From: Paractinoplanes lichenicola | GTDB lineage: Bacteria > Actinomycetota > Actinomycetes > Mycobacteriales > Micromonosporaceae | NCBI RefSeq assembly: GCF_016785085.1 | Contig: NZ_JAENHO010000019.1 | Coordinates: 1-64,000, forward strand | Direction: 5' to 3' | DNA length: 64,000 bases | Part shown: positions 34,010 to 42,996 of the stretch, piece after piece | How positions within the stretch are numbered: position 1 is the stretch's first letter | Layout of the letters: each line of letters opens with the position of its first letter | Program-made: the position numbers and the translations under genes | Notes under the pieces: model-generated | Told to the model about the DNA's origin: nothing | Database searches by the model: none | The model's input: the letters and a program-made list of their open reading frames with translations, nothing else

Positions 34010-35002
34010 ATGTCGCGGCAGGTCCGACAGCGGGTGACGGCGATCGTGCTGGGCGGTCTGATCTTCGGTGCGCCGATGCTGGCGAACGGGACGGCGAGCG
34101 CCGATCCGGTGCCCGAGGGCGTTCGCCAGGTGACGTTCTCGGGCGGCGGGATGTTCGGCATCTCGTGCCACTCCCGGCCGAGCGTCGAGTCGATGACCGT
34201 GCCGGCGCAGAGCACCATCCGGGTCGTCAACCAGACCGGGTACGCCGCTGACCTGCTGCTCGGCGCCGACTCGAAGGGCACGGTGCCGGACGACAGCTCG
34301 ACCGAGGTGATCTTCCGGCGGGGCACGACCTCGGTGACCCTCAAGCCCGACTGCCCGATCGGCGACGAGTCCGACCCGGTGCTGATCACCGCCTCGCCGG
34401 CCGTTTCGACGGCCACCGACCCCGAGCCGGCCCCGGATGCCTCCGCGGACGACGCGAAGCCGATGTCGCTGGCGCCGAGCGATCCCGACGACCCTTCCGG
34501 CTCCCCGTCCGGTTCCCAGGCCGCCCCGGCCGAGCGTCCGACCCGCGACCGGGCTGCAACCACCCGTCCGAGCACCCGTGAGCCATGGACTCCGCGGACC
34601 GGCGCGACGGCGCAGGTGGCCTCGTCGGCGGCCCAGGGTCTGCCCCACGGCGGTGCCGCTCACCGGCCCAAGACCAAGACCGCGGCCGGTACGCCCGGAA
34701 GCGCGGCCCCCGCCTTCGCCGGGATGCCCCCGGGCAGCGAGCCGACGCTGCTCCCGGGCGAACCGCAGGTGGATCTGGAGCCGATGACGGTCGACGCCGC
34801 CCCCGTCGTACCGGCCCCGCCGCCCGTCCCGCCCACGCAGATCGCCGCGGCGGAGCCGGTGGCCGCGCTGCAGCCCCTGCCGGAGGGCGGCAACCCGCTC
34901 GGCCTGCTCGCGCTGACCGCCGCCGTCTGTGTGGTCGGAGTAACAGTTGCCGCAATTCGGGCAATCGTGTCGCAACGTGCAAATAGGGCGGGAATCGCGT
35001 AG
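34010..35002 (+). CDS. Secreted, membrane-anchored protein with Pro/Ala-rich stalk
   Basis: The protein has 330 residues. A signal peptide (RQRVTAIVLGGLIFGAPMLA, cleavage near ASADP) leads to a domain of about 110 residues with two Cys and a beta-sandwich feel (STIRVVNQTGYAADLLL, TSVTLKPDCPIG), possibly cupredoxin-like. A disordered stalk of about 150 residues and a C-terminal membrane helix (LALTAAVCVVGVTVAAI) with basic stop follow. It is probably a cell-surface protein. The ATG at 34010 has GGGAG ahead. A terminator follows the gene. Confidence 0.8.
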   Translation: MSRQVRQRVTAIVLGGLIFGAPMLANGTASADPVPEGVRQVTFSGGGMFGISCHSRPSVESMTVPAQSTIRVVNQTGYAADLLLGADSKGTVPDDSSTEVIFRRGTTSVTLKPDCPIGDESDPVLITASPAVSTATDPEPAPDASADDAKPMSLAPSDPDDPSGSPSGSQAAPAERPTRDRAATTRPSTREPWTPRTGATAQVASSAAQGLPHGGAAHRPKTKTAAGTPGSAAPAFAGMPPGSEPTLLPGEPQVDLEPMTVDAAPVVPAPPPVPPTQIAAAEPVAALQPLPEGGNPLGLLALTAAVCVVGVTVAAIRAIVSQRANRAGIA

Positions 35003-35113
35003 TCTTCTGCTCATAGGCTCCGCGGGGCGGCCGCGTCCAACCTCATCGGTGTGGTCGTTCCTCCCCAGGTCCCACCCAGCGAATGCGGATCGGGCGCCCC
35101 GCGGCTTCACCAG

Positions 35114-35149
35114 GAAGGACCTCGTCGTCAAGGCGGGGTCCTTCTTTTT
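35114..35149 (+). terminator. Intrinsic terminator upstream of rpsF
   Basis: GAAGGACC (35114-35121) pairs perfectly with GGTCCTTC (35137-35144) around a 15-nt loop and is followed by TTTTT. It ends transcription from the surface-protein gene. Its T-run overlaps the -35 region of the rpsF promoter. Confidence 0.85.
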
Positions 35150-35175
35150 GGTGCCGCGACCGTCGCGGGTATGCT
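35148..35175 (+). promoter_or_regulatory. Probable rpsF operon promoter
   Basis: TTGGTG at 35148 and TATGCT at 35170 are 16 bp apart, a good sigma-A-like promoter. The start would fall near 35182 and leave a structured leader of about 110 nt before rpsF. Confidence 0.6.
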
Positions 35176-35242
35176 TGCTCGGTTCGCAGTGCGGCCGCCG
35201 TGGGTCAAGCTCCCACGGCTTTCTCATGCGATCGACACAAGA

Positions 35243-35284
35243 CCTCCTGCCACGGAGAGACCGTGGCCGTTAGCCCACAGGAGG
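35243..35284 (+). promoter_or_regulatory. rpsF leader structure sequestering the ribosome site (S6:S18-type candidate)
   Basis: CCTCCTG at 35243-35249 is complementary to CAGGAGG at 35278-35284, which contains the Shine-Dalgarno sequence of rpsF. Inside lies a second hairpin, CCACGG/CCGTGG with an AGAGA loop, then an unpaired CCGTTAGCCCA stretch. Ribosomal proteins S6 and S18 autoregulate this operon in many bacteria through such a leader with a CCG loop. The match in layout is good, but the assignment is inference. Another hairpin lies upstream at about 35203-35220. Confidence 0.6.
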
Positions 35285-35294
35285 TGAGAACGTC

Positions 35295-35585
35295 TTGCGT
35301 CATTACGAACTCATGGTGATCCTCGACCCTTCGCTCGAGGAGCGCACGATCGCCCCGTCGCTCGATCAGTACCTCAAGGTGATCACGAACGCGGGTGGCT
35401 CGGTGGAGAAGCTCGACGTCTGGGGCCGTCGCCGGCTCTCGTTCGAGATCAACAAGAAGGCCGAAGGCATCTACGCGGTCGTCGACCTGCAGGCGACGCC
35501 CGAGGCCGTGGCCGAGCTGGACCGTCAGCTCCGGCTCAACGAGTCCATCCTGCGTACCAAGGTCATCCGGCCCGAGACCCGCTGA
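35295..35585 (+). CDS. rpsF: 30S ribosomal protein S6
   Basis: The protein has 96 residues, the usual length. It begins MRHYELMVILDPSLEERT and includes GRRRLSFEINKKAEGIY. The start codon is TTG, 10 nt after AGGAGG, which the leader structure can mask. It is the first gene of the rpsF-ssb-rpsR-rplI operon. Confidence 0.97.
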   Translation: MRHYELMVILDPSLEERTIAPSLDQYLKVITNAGGSVEKLDVWGRRRLSFEINKKAEGIYAVVDLQATPEAVAELDRQLRLNESILRTKVIRPETR

Positions 35586-35650
35586 GCCTCGTTTTTGTCA
35601 GGGGGTTCTGAGAGCCTCCACCGAACGAGCAAAGCGGCGAGGAGAAGATC

Positions 35651-36220
35651 ATGGCAGGAGAAACCGTCATCACGGTCGTCGGCAACTTGACCGACGACCC
35701 CGAGCTGCGCTTCACCCCGTCGGGTGCGGCGGTCGCGAAATTCCGCATCGCTTCGACGCCGCGGACCATGGACCGTGAGTCGGGCCAGTGGAAAGACGGC
35801 GAGCCACTCTTCCTTGCGTGCAACATCTGGCGTGACGCCGCCGAGCACGTCGCCGAGTCGCTGCAACGCGGCTCCCGGGTGATCGTGCAGGGCCGGCTGC
35901 GCCAGCGGTCTTACGAGACGCGCGAGGGCGAGAAGCGCACCGTCTACGAGCTCGAGGTCGACGAGATCGGCCCGTCGCTGCGGTATGCCACGGCGAAGGT
36001 GCAGCGGATGAACCGCTCCGGCGGTGGCGGGGGCGGCGGCTTCGGCGCTTCCGGTGGTGGCGGTGGCGGCAATCGCCCGCAGCAGTCCAGCAACGGTGGC
36101 GGCGGAGGCAACAACTTCGACGACCCGTGGGCGACTGCGGCTCCGGCCTCCAACAGCGGCGGCCGCTCCGGCGGCAGCGGCGGTGGCAACTCCTCGTTCG
36201 ACGACGAGCCTCCCTTCTAG
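35651..36220 (+). CDS. ssb: Single-stranded DNA-binding protein
   Basis: The protein has 189 residues. The OB-fold spans about 1-115 (GETVITVVGNLTDDPELRFTP, FLACNIWRDAAEHVAESL, RQRSYETREGEKRTVYELEV). A Gly/Asn-rich disordered linker ends in the acidic tip DDEPPF that recruits repair and replication proteins. This is the essential actinobacterial Ssb. It sits between rpsF and rpsR as in mycobacteria. Confidence 0.97.
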   Translation: MAGETVITVVGNLTDDPELRFTPSGAAVAKFRIASTPRTMDRESGQWKDGEPLFLACNIWRDAAEHVAESLQRGSRVIVQGRLRQRSYETREGEKRTVYELEVDEIGPSLRYATAKVQRMNRSGGGGGGGFGASGGGGGGNRPQQSSNGGGGGNNFDDPWATAAPASNSGGRSGGSGGGNSSFDDEPPF

Positions 36221-36273
36221 CCCGTCGGGTCTCGTGCAGACCCCAGGGCTCACTGAGTTCAGGAGTAAGAGCA

Positions 36274-36513
36274 ATGGCTAAGGCTGCGGCGCTTCGCAAG
36301 CCGAAGAAGAAGGTGAACCCGCTCGACAAGGACGGGATCACCTACATCGACTACAAGGACACCGCCCTGCTGCGGAAGTTCATCTCCGACCGGGGCAAGA
36401 TCCGTGCCCGCCGGGTCACCGGGGTGACCTCCCAGCAGCAGCGGCAGATCGCCCGCGCGGTCAAGAACGCCCGCGAGATGGCGCTCCTGCCGTACACGGC
36501 GACGGCGCGCTGA
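36274..36513 (+). CDS. rpsR: 30S ribosomal protein S18
   Basis: The protein has 79 residues. The ATG at 36274 is preceded by AGGAG. Family features are DYKDTALLRKFISDRGKI and RRVTGVTSQQQRQIARAVK. It lacks a zinc-binding CxxC motif, so it is the zinc-independent type. It binds S6 in the 30S platform. Confidence 0.97.
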   Translation: MAKAAALRKPKKKVNPLDKDGITYIDYKDTALLRKFISDRGKIRARRVTGVTSQQQRQIARAVKNAREMALLPYTATAR

Positions 36514-36527
36514 GGGGGATCACCAAT

Positions 36528-36977
36528 ATGAAGATCATCCTCACGCAGGAGGTGTCGGGTCTCGGCACCCCCGGCGACATCGTCGAGGTCAAGAACGGCT
36601 ACGGCCGCAACTACCTGCTGCCGCAGGGGTTCGCGATCCAGTGGACCAAGGGCGCCGAGAAGCAGGTCGCGGTCATCAAGCGGGCCCGTGACGCCCGCGA
36701 GATCCGTGACCTGGGCCAGGCCAACGAGGTCAAGGCCCAGCTGTCCGGCCTCAAGGTCACGCTGACCGCCCGCTCCGGCAACGGCGGCCGGCTGTTCGGC
36801 TCGATCACCCCGGCCGAGATCGTCGACGCGGTCAAGACCGCCGGTGGTCCCGCCCTCGACCGGCGCCGCCTCGAGCTGCCCGGCCACATCAAGACCACGG
36901 GCGCGTACAACGTCCAGGTCAAGCTGCACCCCGAGGTGACCGCGACGTTCCCGGTGAACGTCGTCGCCGCCAAGTAA
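36528..36977 (+). CDS. rplI: 50S ribosomal protein L9
   Basis: The protein has 149 residues, full family length. The N-terminal signature is MKIILTQEVSGLGTPGDIVEVKNGYGRNYL, read as two consecutive motifs, and a connecting helix and C-terminal domain follow (GRLFGSITPAEI). It is the last gene of the operon, 15 bp after rpsR, and is followed by a strong terminator. Confidence 0.97.
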   Translation: MKIILTQEVSGLGTPGDIVEVKNGYGRNYLLPQGFAIQWTKGAEKQVAVIKRARDAREIRDLGQANEVKAQLSGLKVTLTARSGNGGRLFGSITPAEIVDAVKTAGGPALDRRRLELPGHIKTTGAYNVQVKLHPEVTATFPVNVVAAK

Positions 36978-36993
36978 CAAGCGGAACGCCAGG

Positions 36994-37031
36994 AGGCGCG
37001 CCGGGATCGCATGATCTCGGCGCGCCTTTTG
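36994..37031 (+). terminator. Intrinsic terminator of the rpsF operon
   Basis: AGGCGCGCCG pairs with CGGCGCGCCT (10 bp perfect) around a 14-nt loop and is followed by TTTTGTT. It lies 16 bp after the rplI stop. Confidence 0.92.
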
Positions 37032-37104
37032 TTCATGGGTGACCGCTAGTCTGCCCCCGTGCGGATCGCGAGTCCCCAAGCCGAGCGGCGGCGAGTTCCC
37101 CGTG

Positions 37105-37581
37105 ATGGCGTCCCGCCTCGAAACGGCCGGTTGGCGCGTGGGTGGGACCGGTGGTGACGAGCTCACGGCGGCGTACCGCGACTGGCGGCTCGTCGTGCGG
37201 CAGCCCACCGCGTCGGGCGAACCGGTCGTGGTCCGGGTGGAGCGGTCCCAGCCGAGTCTGGCTCTGCTGCTCGCCGTGCTCTTCTGGCTGGCGGGCGCGC
37301 TGCTCGGCGTCGGAATCGTGCGCCTGCTCCGGGGCGTCGGCGGCTGGGGCGTACTCGGTGTGGCGTTGTTGGCCCCGCACACCGCCCTGGTCAGCATCTA
37401 TCTGGTCATGGGCATGGTGGAGACCAGGGGAACCGGCCCTTTCCCGCTGCCGTGGGCACCGATCATGGACGGCGCGGTACGCCCATTGACCGTACTGGGT
37501 GCTCTGCTCGCCTTCGGTGGACTGACCGGCTCTCTGGTGATGCGCCGTCGCACCGGCCGGCCGGAGGCCGCGGTCGGCTGA
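37105..37581 (+). CDS. Small membrane protein of unknown function
   Basis: The protein has about 158 residues. A soluble N-terminus of about 50 residues (SRLETAGWRVGGTGGDELTAAY) precedes three or four membrane helices (LALLLAVLFWLAGALLGVGI, VLGVALLAPHTALVSIYLVMG, LTVLGALLAFGGLTG). The start is uncertain: GTG-ATG at 37102-37107 is chosen, but the frame is open to 37039. No family is recognised. It converges on the giant disordered gene. Confidence 0.65.
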   Translation: MASRLETAGWRVGGTGGDELTAAYRDWRLVVRQPTASGEPVVVRVERSQPSLALLLAVLFWLAGALLGVGIVRLLRGVGGWGVLGVALLAPHTALVSIYLVMGMVETRGTGPFPLPWAPIMDGAVRPLTVLGALLAFGGLTGSLVMRRRTGRPEAAVG

Positions 37582-37596
37582 CGGAGTGCGGGGCCG

Positions 37597-40500
37597 TCAG
37601 CTCAGGCTGTTGCCGGTGATGGCCGAGGTCAGCACGGTGGCCAGGCCCCCGCCGACCACGGCCGCGGCCAGGCCCACGCTGATCGCCTTCCACGAGTGGC
37701 TGACGAAGCGCAGGCCGATCGCCACGACGACGCTCAGCACCAGCGAGACCAGGAACTGCGGGGCCGCCTTGGCCAATGTGGACAACGCGTGGCCCTGGGC
37801 GCCGGTGCCGACGACCAGCATGTACGCGACGAACAGGACCACCGGAACGCCGTACCAGATGACGGTGTAACCGACCGCGGCGAGCGGGCCGCCGGACTCC
37901 TGTTCGCCCTCCTCATCGTCCGGATCGAGCAGATCGCTCTTCCGGACCGTCGGGTAACCGCCCGTGACCGGGCGACGCTCGTATGCCCCCGAGGGGCCGT
38001 TCCAGCTCGCACCGCCCCGCGCGGGCGCCGCCGAGACGTCCCGCGCAACCGGCGAGATCAGCGACGTCGACGTGGTGGATAAGTTTGATTGTCCCTGGAC
38101 CGCGGCTGAGCCGCCGGCCCGAAAGGGCACGTAATCCGAGGTGCCGAATCGTCGGGACTCGCCCTCGGCCAGATCACTTTGATCGGCCAGATCGCGTCGC
38201 CAGTCCCCGCCGCCGCCCTCGCGATAGATGGCGCTGCCGCGGGCGCGTTCACGACGTTCCTCGAGCGCCCACGACGCCGGGTCCGGTTCCGCGCCGCCGG
38301 TCGGGGCCGGCTCACGCAGCGTCCACGGCGCGACCTCGTCGGAAGCACCCTGACGGCTCGAGCCGGGCTGCCAGACCTCGGGGCTCAACGGCTCCGCGGC
38401 GTACGCCGAAGGGTCGACCGCGTCGCGACGACGGCCGGACCGGGTGGGCTCGCCGTACGGATCGTCCTGCGGGATGCCGCTGGCCGGGGCCGACGACGAG
38501 TAACGGGGGGTCGAGCTGACCGGCACCGAGGCGGCACCCGAATAGCCGGGGCCGCTGCGGGGGGCCGTCGACGACCAGTCGTTGACCGGGCCGCCGGGCA
38601 TGCCGCTGGCCGGGGCGGCGGGATACACCGTTGTGGCGTCGTCGCCGTAGCCGGGAGCGCTGCGCGGGGCGGCGGGGTAGACCGTCGTGGCGTCGTCGCC
38701 ATAGCCGGGCGCGCTGCGCGGGGCACTCGGAAGCGCCGGTCGGCCCCCGTACGGCGGTGCGGACGCGCTGCCGTAGGCCGTGCCACTGCGCGGAGCGTTG
38801 CCGGGCTCGTCGCGATAGCCGCGGCCCGACGGCGGCTCCTCGTAGCCGCGACGGGGCGGCTCTTCGCCGTAGCCGCGAGCAGGCGGCTCTCCATAGCCAC
38901 GACCGGTCGGCGGCTCCTGATAGTCCTGATAGCCGCGACTCGGCGGTTCCTCATAGCCGCGGCTGGGCGGCGGCTCCTGGTAAGCGCGGGCCGGAGGCTC
39001 TTGGTAAGCGCGGGCCGGGGGCTCCTGATAGCCGCGACCGGTTGGCTCGTCGTAACCACGCCCGGTCGGGGCCGCGCCGTAGCCACCGCCCTGGGGCGGG
39101 TCGTAACGATCGTCGTCGCGGCCGCGACCCGGGACGGAGCTCGCCGGGTTCACGCCGTAGCCACGCGCCGGGTCATCCGGATAGCCGCCGGGCATCGAGC
39201 TCGTCGGCGCGGCACCGTACGGGCCGTCGGAATACGGGCTCGCGCTGCGGGGCGCGGGCGCCGGGGGCAACGGCGGCGGAGGCGTGTTGCGCCAGCCGCC
39301 GGTCGTCGGCTCGGGACGGGCCTCGGGCTGCTCGGGAGCGGCCGGCGGGGCGGGCAGCGCGCGCGGACCCTGGCCCATCGCCTCCCGGCGGTCGGCCTCG
39401 CGCCGCCAGGCCAGGATGCGCGGATCGTCCTCGGAGCGGCTCCACTGGCCCGTGTCGGGATCGCGAACCCAGCTGCTGGTGTCGGGCTCGGCCTCCCACG
39501 AACCGGTCTGCTCGCGCCAGTCGCTGCTGCCGCCGCCGTATTTCGCCCGGCCCGTGGGGGAGCCGGTGGGACCGCTGCGCGGGGCGGCCGCGGGTGCGCT
39601 GCGGGGCGCGACCGGCGGAACGCTGCGCTGGGCCGACGGGGGCGCGCTGCGCGGCATCGGCGGGGCGCTGCGCTGCGCGGGCGGCGGGGCCGGCATCGGG
39701 ACGGCGCTGAACGTCGCGGTCTCGTCCTGCTCGGGACGGGCCCGGCGCGGGGCACGCGGCTCGGCCACCGGTGGCGGATAGGCCGCGGCGGCACTCGTCG
39801 GGTAGGACGAGCTGGGAGCGGCGCCGGTCGGATAGCCGGGCTCGTCGTCGGCATACCGGTGGGGGCGCTGGCGGCGGCCGGTCGAGGCGGGATCGTCCTC
39901 GGGGGCGTACCGGCGCGGCGCGTCGTCGTAACCGGCCGGGAGGGCACGCGAGGAGGTGTCGTCACGGCGCGGCGGGCGCGGAGGCGGCTCGTACGGCGCG
40001 GCGGGCGGCATCTCGTAGCCGGGACTTTGCCCGTACGAGGTGGGTGGGGGTTCGCGGCGGGCCTCGTCGCGCCGGTTGACGTTGCGCGAGCCGAAACCCG
40101 TGCCCCAGTTCGTCGTGGACGAGGGCGGAGCGGGCGTGTCGCCGTACAGCTGGATGCTGCCGGTGTCGGTGTGACGCGCCCAGTTGCCGGTGTCTTCCCA
40201 GTTGTCCGCGTCGGAGCGGGCGCCTGACCACCCCGTACCGCCGGAAGGAGCGGAACCCGGCTCGGGAGCGCGACGGCGCCCCACCGAGGGTGACCCGGCG
40301 CTCGCATCGCGTCGCCAGGCGGCCCGGTCGTCCTCGCGCACCAGGTGGCGGCCGTCATCACGCTGCTCTTCGGAGCGCAGCCAGCTCGGGCCGGAATCCG
40401 CGGCGGCCGAGCGCTGGTCGGTCAGGTCGGTCCAGGTGGCCGAGCCCTCGATCGCGTCGCGCTGCCACGACGGGCGAGAGCTCCGCGACGGCTGCTGCGT

Positions 40501-41145
40501 GGGCTCGACCAGCTGCTGCCACGACGGGGAGCTTTCCGCGGGCGTACGCGGGGAAGGTTGTTGCCACGACGGCGTGGTCGTCTCGCCGGGGCTCGAACGC
40601 TGCCAGCTCGGAGTCGACGTGCTCGCGTCGTTGTTCGACGAGTCGGTGAACTGCTGCCAGGCCGGGCGGGAATCGTCGCGCGAGTCGTCCGACCAGGCCG
40701 TGCTCGAGAGCGCGGGCTGGGCCATCGGGGTCTCGGCGGCCGGCGGATAGGACTCGTTGCCACCCGTCTGCCAGGCCTCGGTGGTCGAACGCCAGACGTG
40801 GGTGCCCGTCGTGGAGCGCCACTCGGTGGTCTGCCGCCAGCGGGCACCGGTCGCGCGCCACTCGGCCGTCTCGGTGCGCCAGCCCACGCCGTCGGCCGGG
40901 AAGGTCGTGCGGCCCGTCTCGGCCACGTCGGACCAGCGGTTCGCCGGCTCGACGGCCTGATGCGGGTCGGGCTCCGACTGCTGCGCCCACGCGTCGGCCC
41001 GGCGCTGCCAGTCGAGAGCCTCGGCGCTGGGCTGCATGCTGCCCGTGTCTGTCAGCGCCGACCATTTCTGCTCAGGCTCGGCGAAATCGGACGAATCCGG
41101 GTTACGGGAGGAACGCGGCTCGCCCGCTCGTCGCTCACGCGACAT
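37597..41145 (-). CDS. Giant intrinsically disordered protein with C-terminal membrane helices
   Basis: The protein has 1182 residues. About 1080 are low-complexity and rich in Pro, Ser, Arg, Gly, Tyr and Trp. Successive blocks contain WRSTTxxW motifs, SPSWQQ motifs, APPSAQRS motifs, a run of about 12 RGYxEPP units, and two copies of RSAPGYGDDATTVYPAAP. The C-terminal 100 residues hold three or four membrane helices (GYTVIWYGVPVVLFVAYMLV, LVSLVLSVVVAIGLRFV, VGLAAAVVGGGLATVLT). The ATG lies 6 nt after TACGGT, suggesting a leaderless transcript. A membrane scaffold is possible, but the function is unknown. Confidence 0.85.
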   Translation of the reverse strand: MSRERRAGEPRSSRNPDSSDFAEPEQKWSALTDTGSMQPSAEALDWQRRADAWAQQSEPDPHQAVEPANRWSDVAETGRTTFPADGVGWRTETAEWRATGARWRQTTEWRSTTGTHVWRSTTEAWQTGGNESYPPAAETPMAQPALSSTAWSDDSRDDSRPAWQQFTDSSNNDASTSTPSWQRSSPGETTTPSWQQPSPRTPAESSPSWQQLVEPTQQPSRSSRPSWQRDAIEGSATWTDLTDQRSAAADSGPSWLRSEEQRDDGRHLVREDDRAAWRRDASAGSPSVGRRRAPEPGSAPSGGTGWSGARSDADNWEDTGNWARHTDTGSIQLYGDTPAPPSSTTNWGTGFGSRNVNRRDEARREPPPTSYGQSPGYEMPPAAPYEPPPRPPRRDDTSSRALPAGYDDAPRRYAPEDDPASTGRRQRPHRYADDEPGYPTGAAPSSSYPTSAAAAYPPPVAEPRAPRRARPEQDETATFSAVPMPAPPPAQRSAPPMPRSAPPSAQRSVPPVAPRSAPAAAPRSGPTGSPTGRAKYGGGSSDWREQTGSWEAEPDTSSWVRDPDTGQWSRSEDDPRILAWRREADRREAMGQGPRALPAPPAAPEQPEARPEPTTGGWRNTPPPPLPPAPAPRSASPYSDGPYGAAPTSSMPGGYPDDPARGYGVNPASSVPGRGRDDDRYDPPQGGGYGAAPTGRGYDEPTGRGYQEPPARAYQEPPARAYQEPPPSRGYEEPPSRGYQDYQEPPTGRGYGEPPARGYGEEPPRRGYEEPPSGRGYRDEPGNAPRSGTAYGSASAPPYGGRPALPSAPRSAPGYGDDATTVYPAAPRSAPGYGDDATTVYPAAPASGMPGGPVNDWSSTAPRSGPGYSGAASVPVSSTPRYSSSAPASGIPQDDPYGEPTRSGRRRDAVDPSAYAAEPLSPEVWQPGSSRQGASDEVAPWTLREPAPTGGAEPDPASWALEERRERARGSAIYREGGGGDWRRDLADQSDLAEGESRRFGTSDYVPFRAGGSAAVQGQSNLSTTSTSLISPVARDVSAAPARGGASWNGPSGAYERRPVTGGYPTVRKSDLLDPDDEEGEQESGGPLAAVGYTVIWYGVPVVLFVAYMLVVGTGAQGHALSTLAKAAPQFLVSLVLSVVVAIGLRFVSHSWKAISVGLAAAVVGGGLATVLTSAITGNSLS

Positions 41146-41580
41146 GCGGGCACCGTAGTCCCACTCCCGTTGGTCCACCTGAAAAGCGTGCCTTCCGCGC
41201 GTCGGAACCGCAACGCCTCCGCGCGACGGCTTGCTCACGCCGGGCACCTTTTCGCACTTGTGCAGGTGTTTTTCCCCCTCCACAGGTGGGGACTGCGAAA
41301 TGCCTGCTCGGCAAGGCAGAACCTTAGCCGTCCCCAGGAGTTATACACAGGCTGTGCACAGGGCTACCCACAGGATCTGGCGGGATGTCCACAGGTTGTC
41401 CCGAGGCTCGTCCACCGGTGCAGTTGGGCAGGTCGGGGGCCGGTTCGTAGAGTGGGCCAGCCGCGAGCGCGGGGCTTGATCGGGAGAAATTTGCCGATCA
41501 TGGTGGTGAGTCAGCCGAAAGTGTCATACCCGGGCTGTTTGATCTGGGGTGCGCGGACGGCGAGCCAAGGGGGGTCCGGG
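41146..41580. promoter_or_regulatory. dnaB upstream region with DnaA-box-like sites
   Basis: This divergent intergenic region holds TTATACACA at 41341-41349 (one mismatch to the DnaA box), CTACCCACA at 41364-41372, and ATGTCCACA at 41385-41393 (one mismatch to the Streptomyces form TTGTCCACA). CTCCACAGG lies near 41280. It lies upstream of the replicative helicase gene. No other gene is seen in it. Confidence 0.55.
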
Positions 41581-42996
41581 GTGTCGATCGACGAGCAACG
41601 GCCACCGGCCAAACCGGCTGGTGGTTCTGGGGGCGGTTCCGGCGGCCCTTCTCCCAGCAGCGGCGCCTTCGACAAGTCCCCACCGCAGGATGTGGCGGCC
41701 GAGCAGGGCGTTCTCGGCGGCATGCTGCTCTCCAAGGACGCGATCGCCGACGTCGTCGAGATCCTCAAGACCAACGACTTCTACCGTCCCGTCCACGCCA
41801 CGATCTTCGACGTCATTCTCGACCTGTACGGGCGGGGAGAGCCGGCCGACGCGCTGACCGTGGCCGCCGCCCTGGCCGACTCGGGTGATCTGCAACGCAT
41901 CGGGGGCGTGCCCTATCTGCACACCCTGATCGAGAGCGTGCCCACCGCGGCCAACGCCGCCTATTACGCCCGCATCGTCGGCGAGCGCGCCATCCTGCGC
42001 CGCGTCGTCGAGGCCGGCACCAAGATCGTCCAGCTCGGCTACGGGGCGAACGGCAACGGCGGGCGTGACGTCGACGACATCGTCGACCTGGCCCAGCAGG
42101 CGATCTACGACGTCACCGAGAAGCGGGTCAGCGAGGACTACGCCGCCCTGGGCGACATGCTGCAGCCCACGCTCGACGAGATCGAGGCGGTGGGCGCGGC
42201 CGGCGGCGTGATGAGCGGCGTGCCGACCGGCTTCTCCGACCTCGACCGGCTGCTCAACGGCCTGCACCCCGGCCAGTTGATCATCGTGGCCGGGCGCCCC
42301 GGTCTCGGCAAGTCGACCGCCAGCATGGACTTCGCCCGCAACGCGGCCATCCGGCACAACTGCGCCAGCGCGATCTTCTCCCTGGAAATGAGCAAGATCG
42401 AGATGGTCATGCGACTGCTCTCGGCCGAGGCCCGGGTCCCGCTGCACGTGCTGCGCTCCGGCCAGCTCACCGACGACGACTGGAGCAAGCTGGCCCGCCG
42501 CATGGGCGAGATCAGCGAGGCCCCGATCTTCGTCGACGACACCCCGAACATGAACCTGATGGAGATCCGGGCCAAGGCCCGCCGGCTCAAACAGCGCAAC
42601 AACCTCAAACTGCTGGTGATCGACTATCTCCAGCTGATGTCGTCACCGAAGCGCACCGAGAGCCGGCAGCAGGAGGTCTCCGAGCTGTCGCGTGGCCTCA
42701 AGCTGCTGGCCAAGGAGATCGAGTGCCCGGTGATCGGCGTTTCCCAGCTGAACCGTGGCCCCGAACAACGTACGGACAAGCGCCCCCAGCTGTCTGACCT
42801 GCGAGAATCCGGCTCGATCGAGCAGGACGCCGACGTCGTTATTCTGCTGCACCGCGACGACTATTACGACAAGGAGTCACCACGGGCGGGCGAGGCCGAC
42901 TTCATCGTGGCCAAGCACCGAAACGGCCCTACCGACACCGTGACTGTGGCCGCGCAGCTGCACCTGTCCCGCTTCGTCGACATGGCCATCGTTTAG
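41581..42996 (+). CDS. dnaB: Replicative DNA helicase DnaB
   Basis: The protein has 471 residues. The N-terminal DnaG-interacting domain spans about 30-150 (PQDVAAEQGVLGGMLLSKDAI). The RecA-like motor has Walker A GRPGLGKST near 238-246, Walker B LLVIDYLQLM, and VSQLNRG and ESGSIEQDADV motifs. No intein is inserted, unlike in some mycobacteria. GTG start with AAGGGGGG upstream. Its stop overlaps that of the convergent immunity-like gene. Confidence 0.96.
   Translation: MSIDEQRPPAKPAGGSGGGSGGPSPSSGAFDKSPPQDVAAEQGVLGGMLLSKDAIADVVEILKTNDFYRPVHATIFDVILDLYGRGEPADALTVAAALADSGDLQRIGGVPYLHTLIESVPTAANAAYYARIVGERAILRRVVEAGTKIVQLGYGANGNGGRDVDDIVDLAQQAIYDVTEKRVSEDYAALGDMLQPTLDEIEAVGAAGGVMSGVPTGFSDLDRLLNGLHPGQLIIVAGRPGLGKSTASMDFARNAAIRHNCASAIFSLEMSKIEMVMRLLSAEARVPLHVLRSGQLTDDDWSKLARRMGEISEAPIFVDDTPNMNLMEIRAKARRLKQRNNLKLLVIDYLQLMSSPKRTESRQQEVSELSRGLKLLAKEIECPVIGVSQLNRGPEQRTDKRPQLSDLRESGSIEQDADVVILLHRDDYYDKESPRAGEADFIVAKHRNGPTDTVTVAAQLHLSRFVDMAIV

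Noticed and set aside
41581..42996. Intein in dnaB
   Set aside because: The helicase motifs are continuous and the length is normal for an uninterrupted DnaB.
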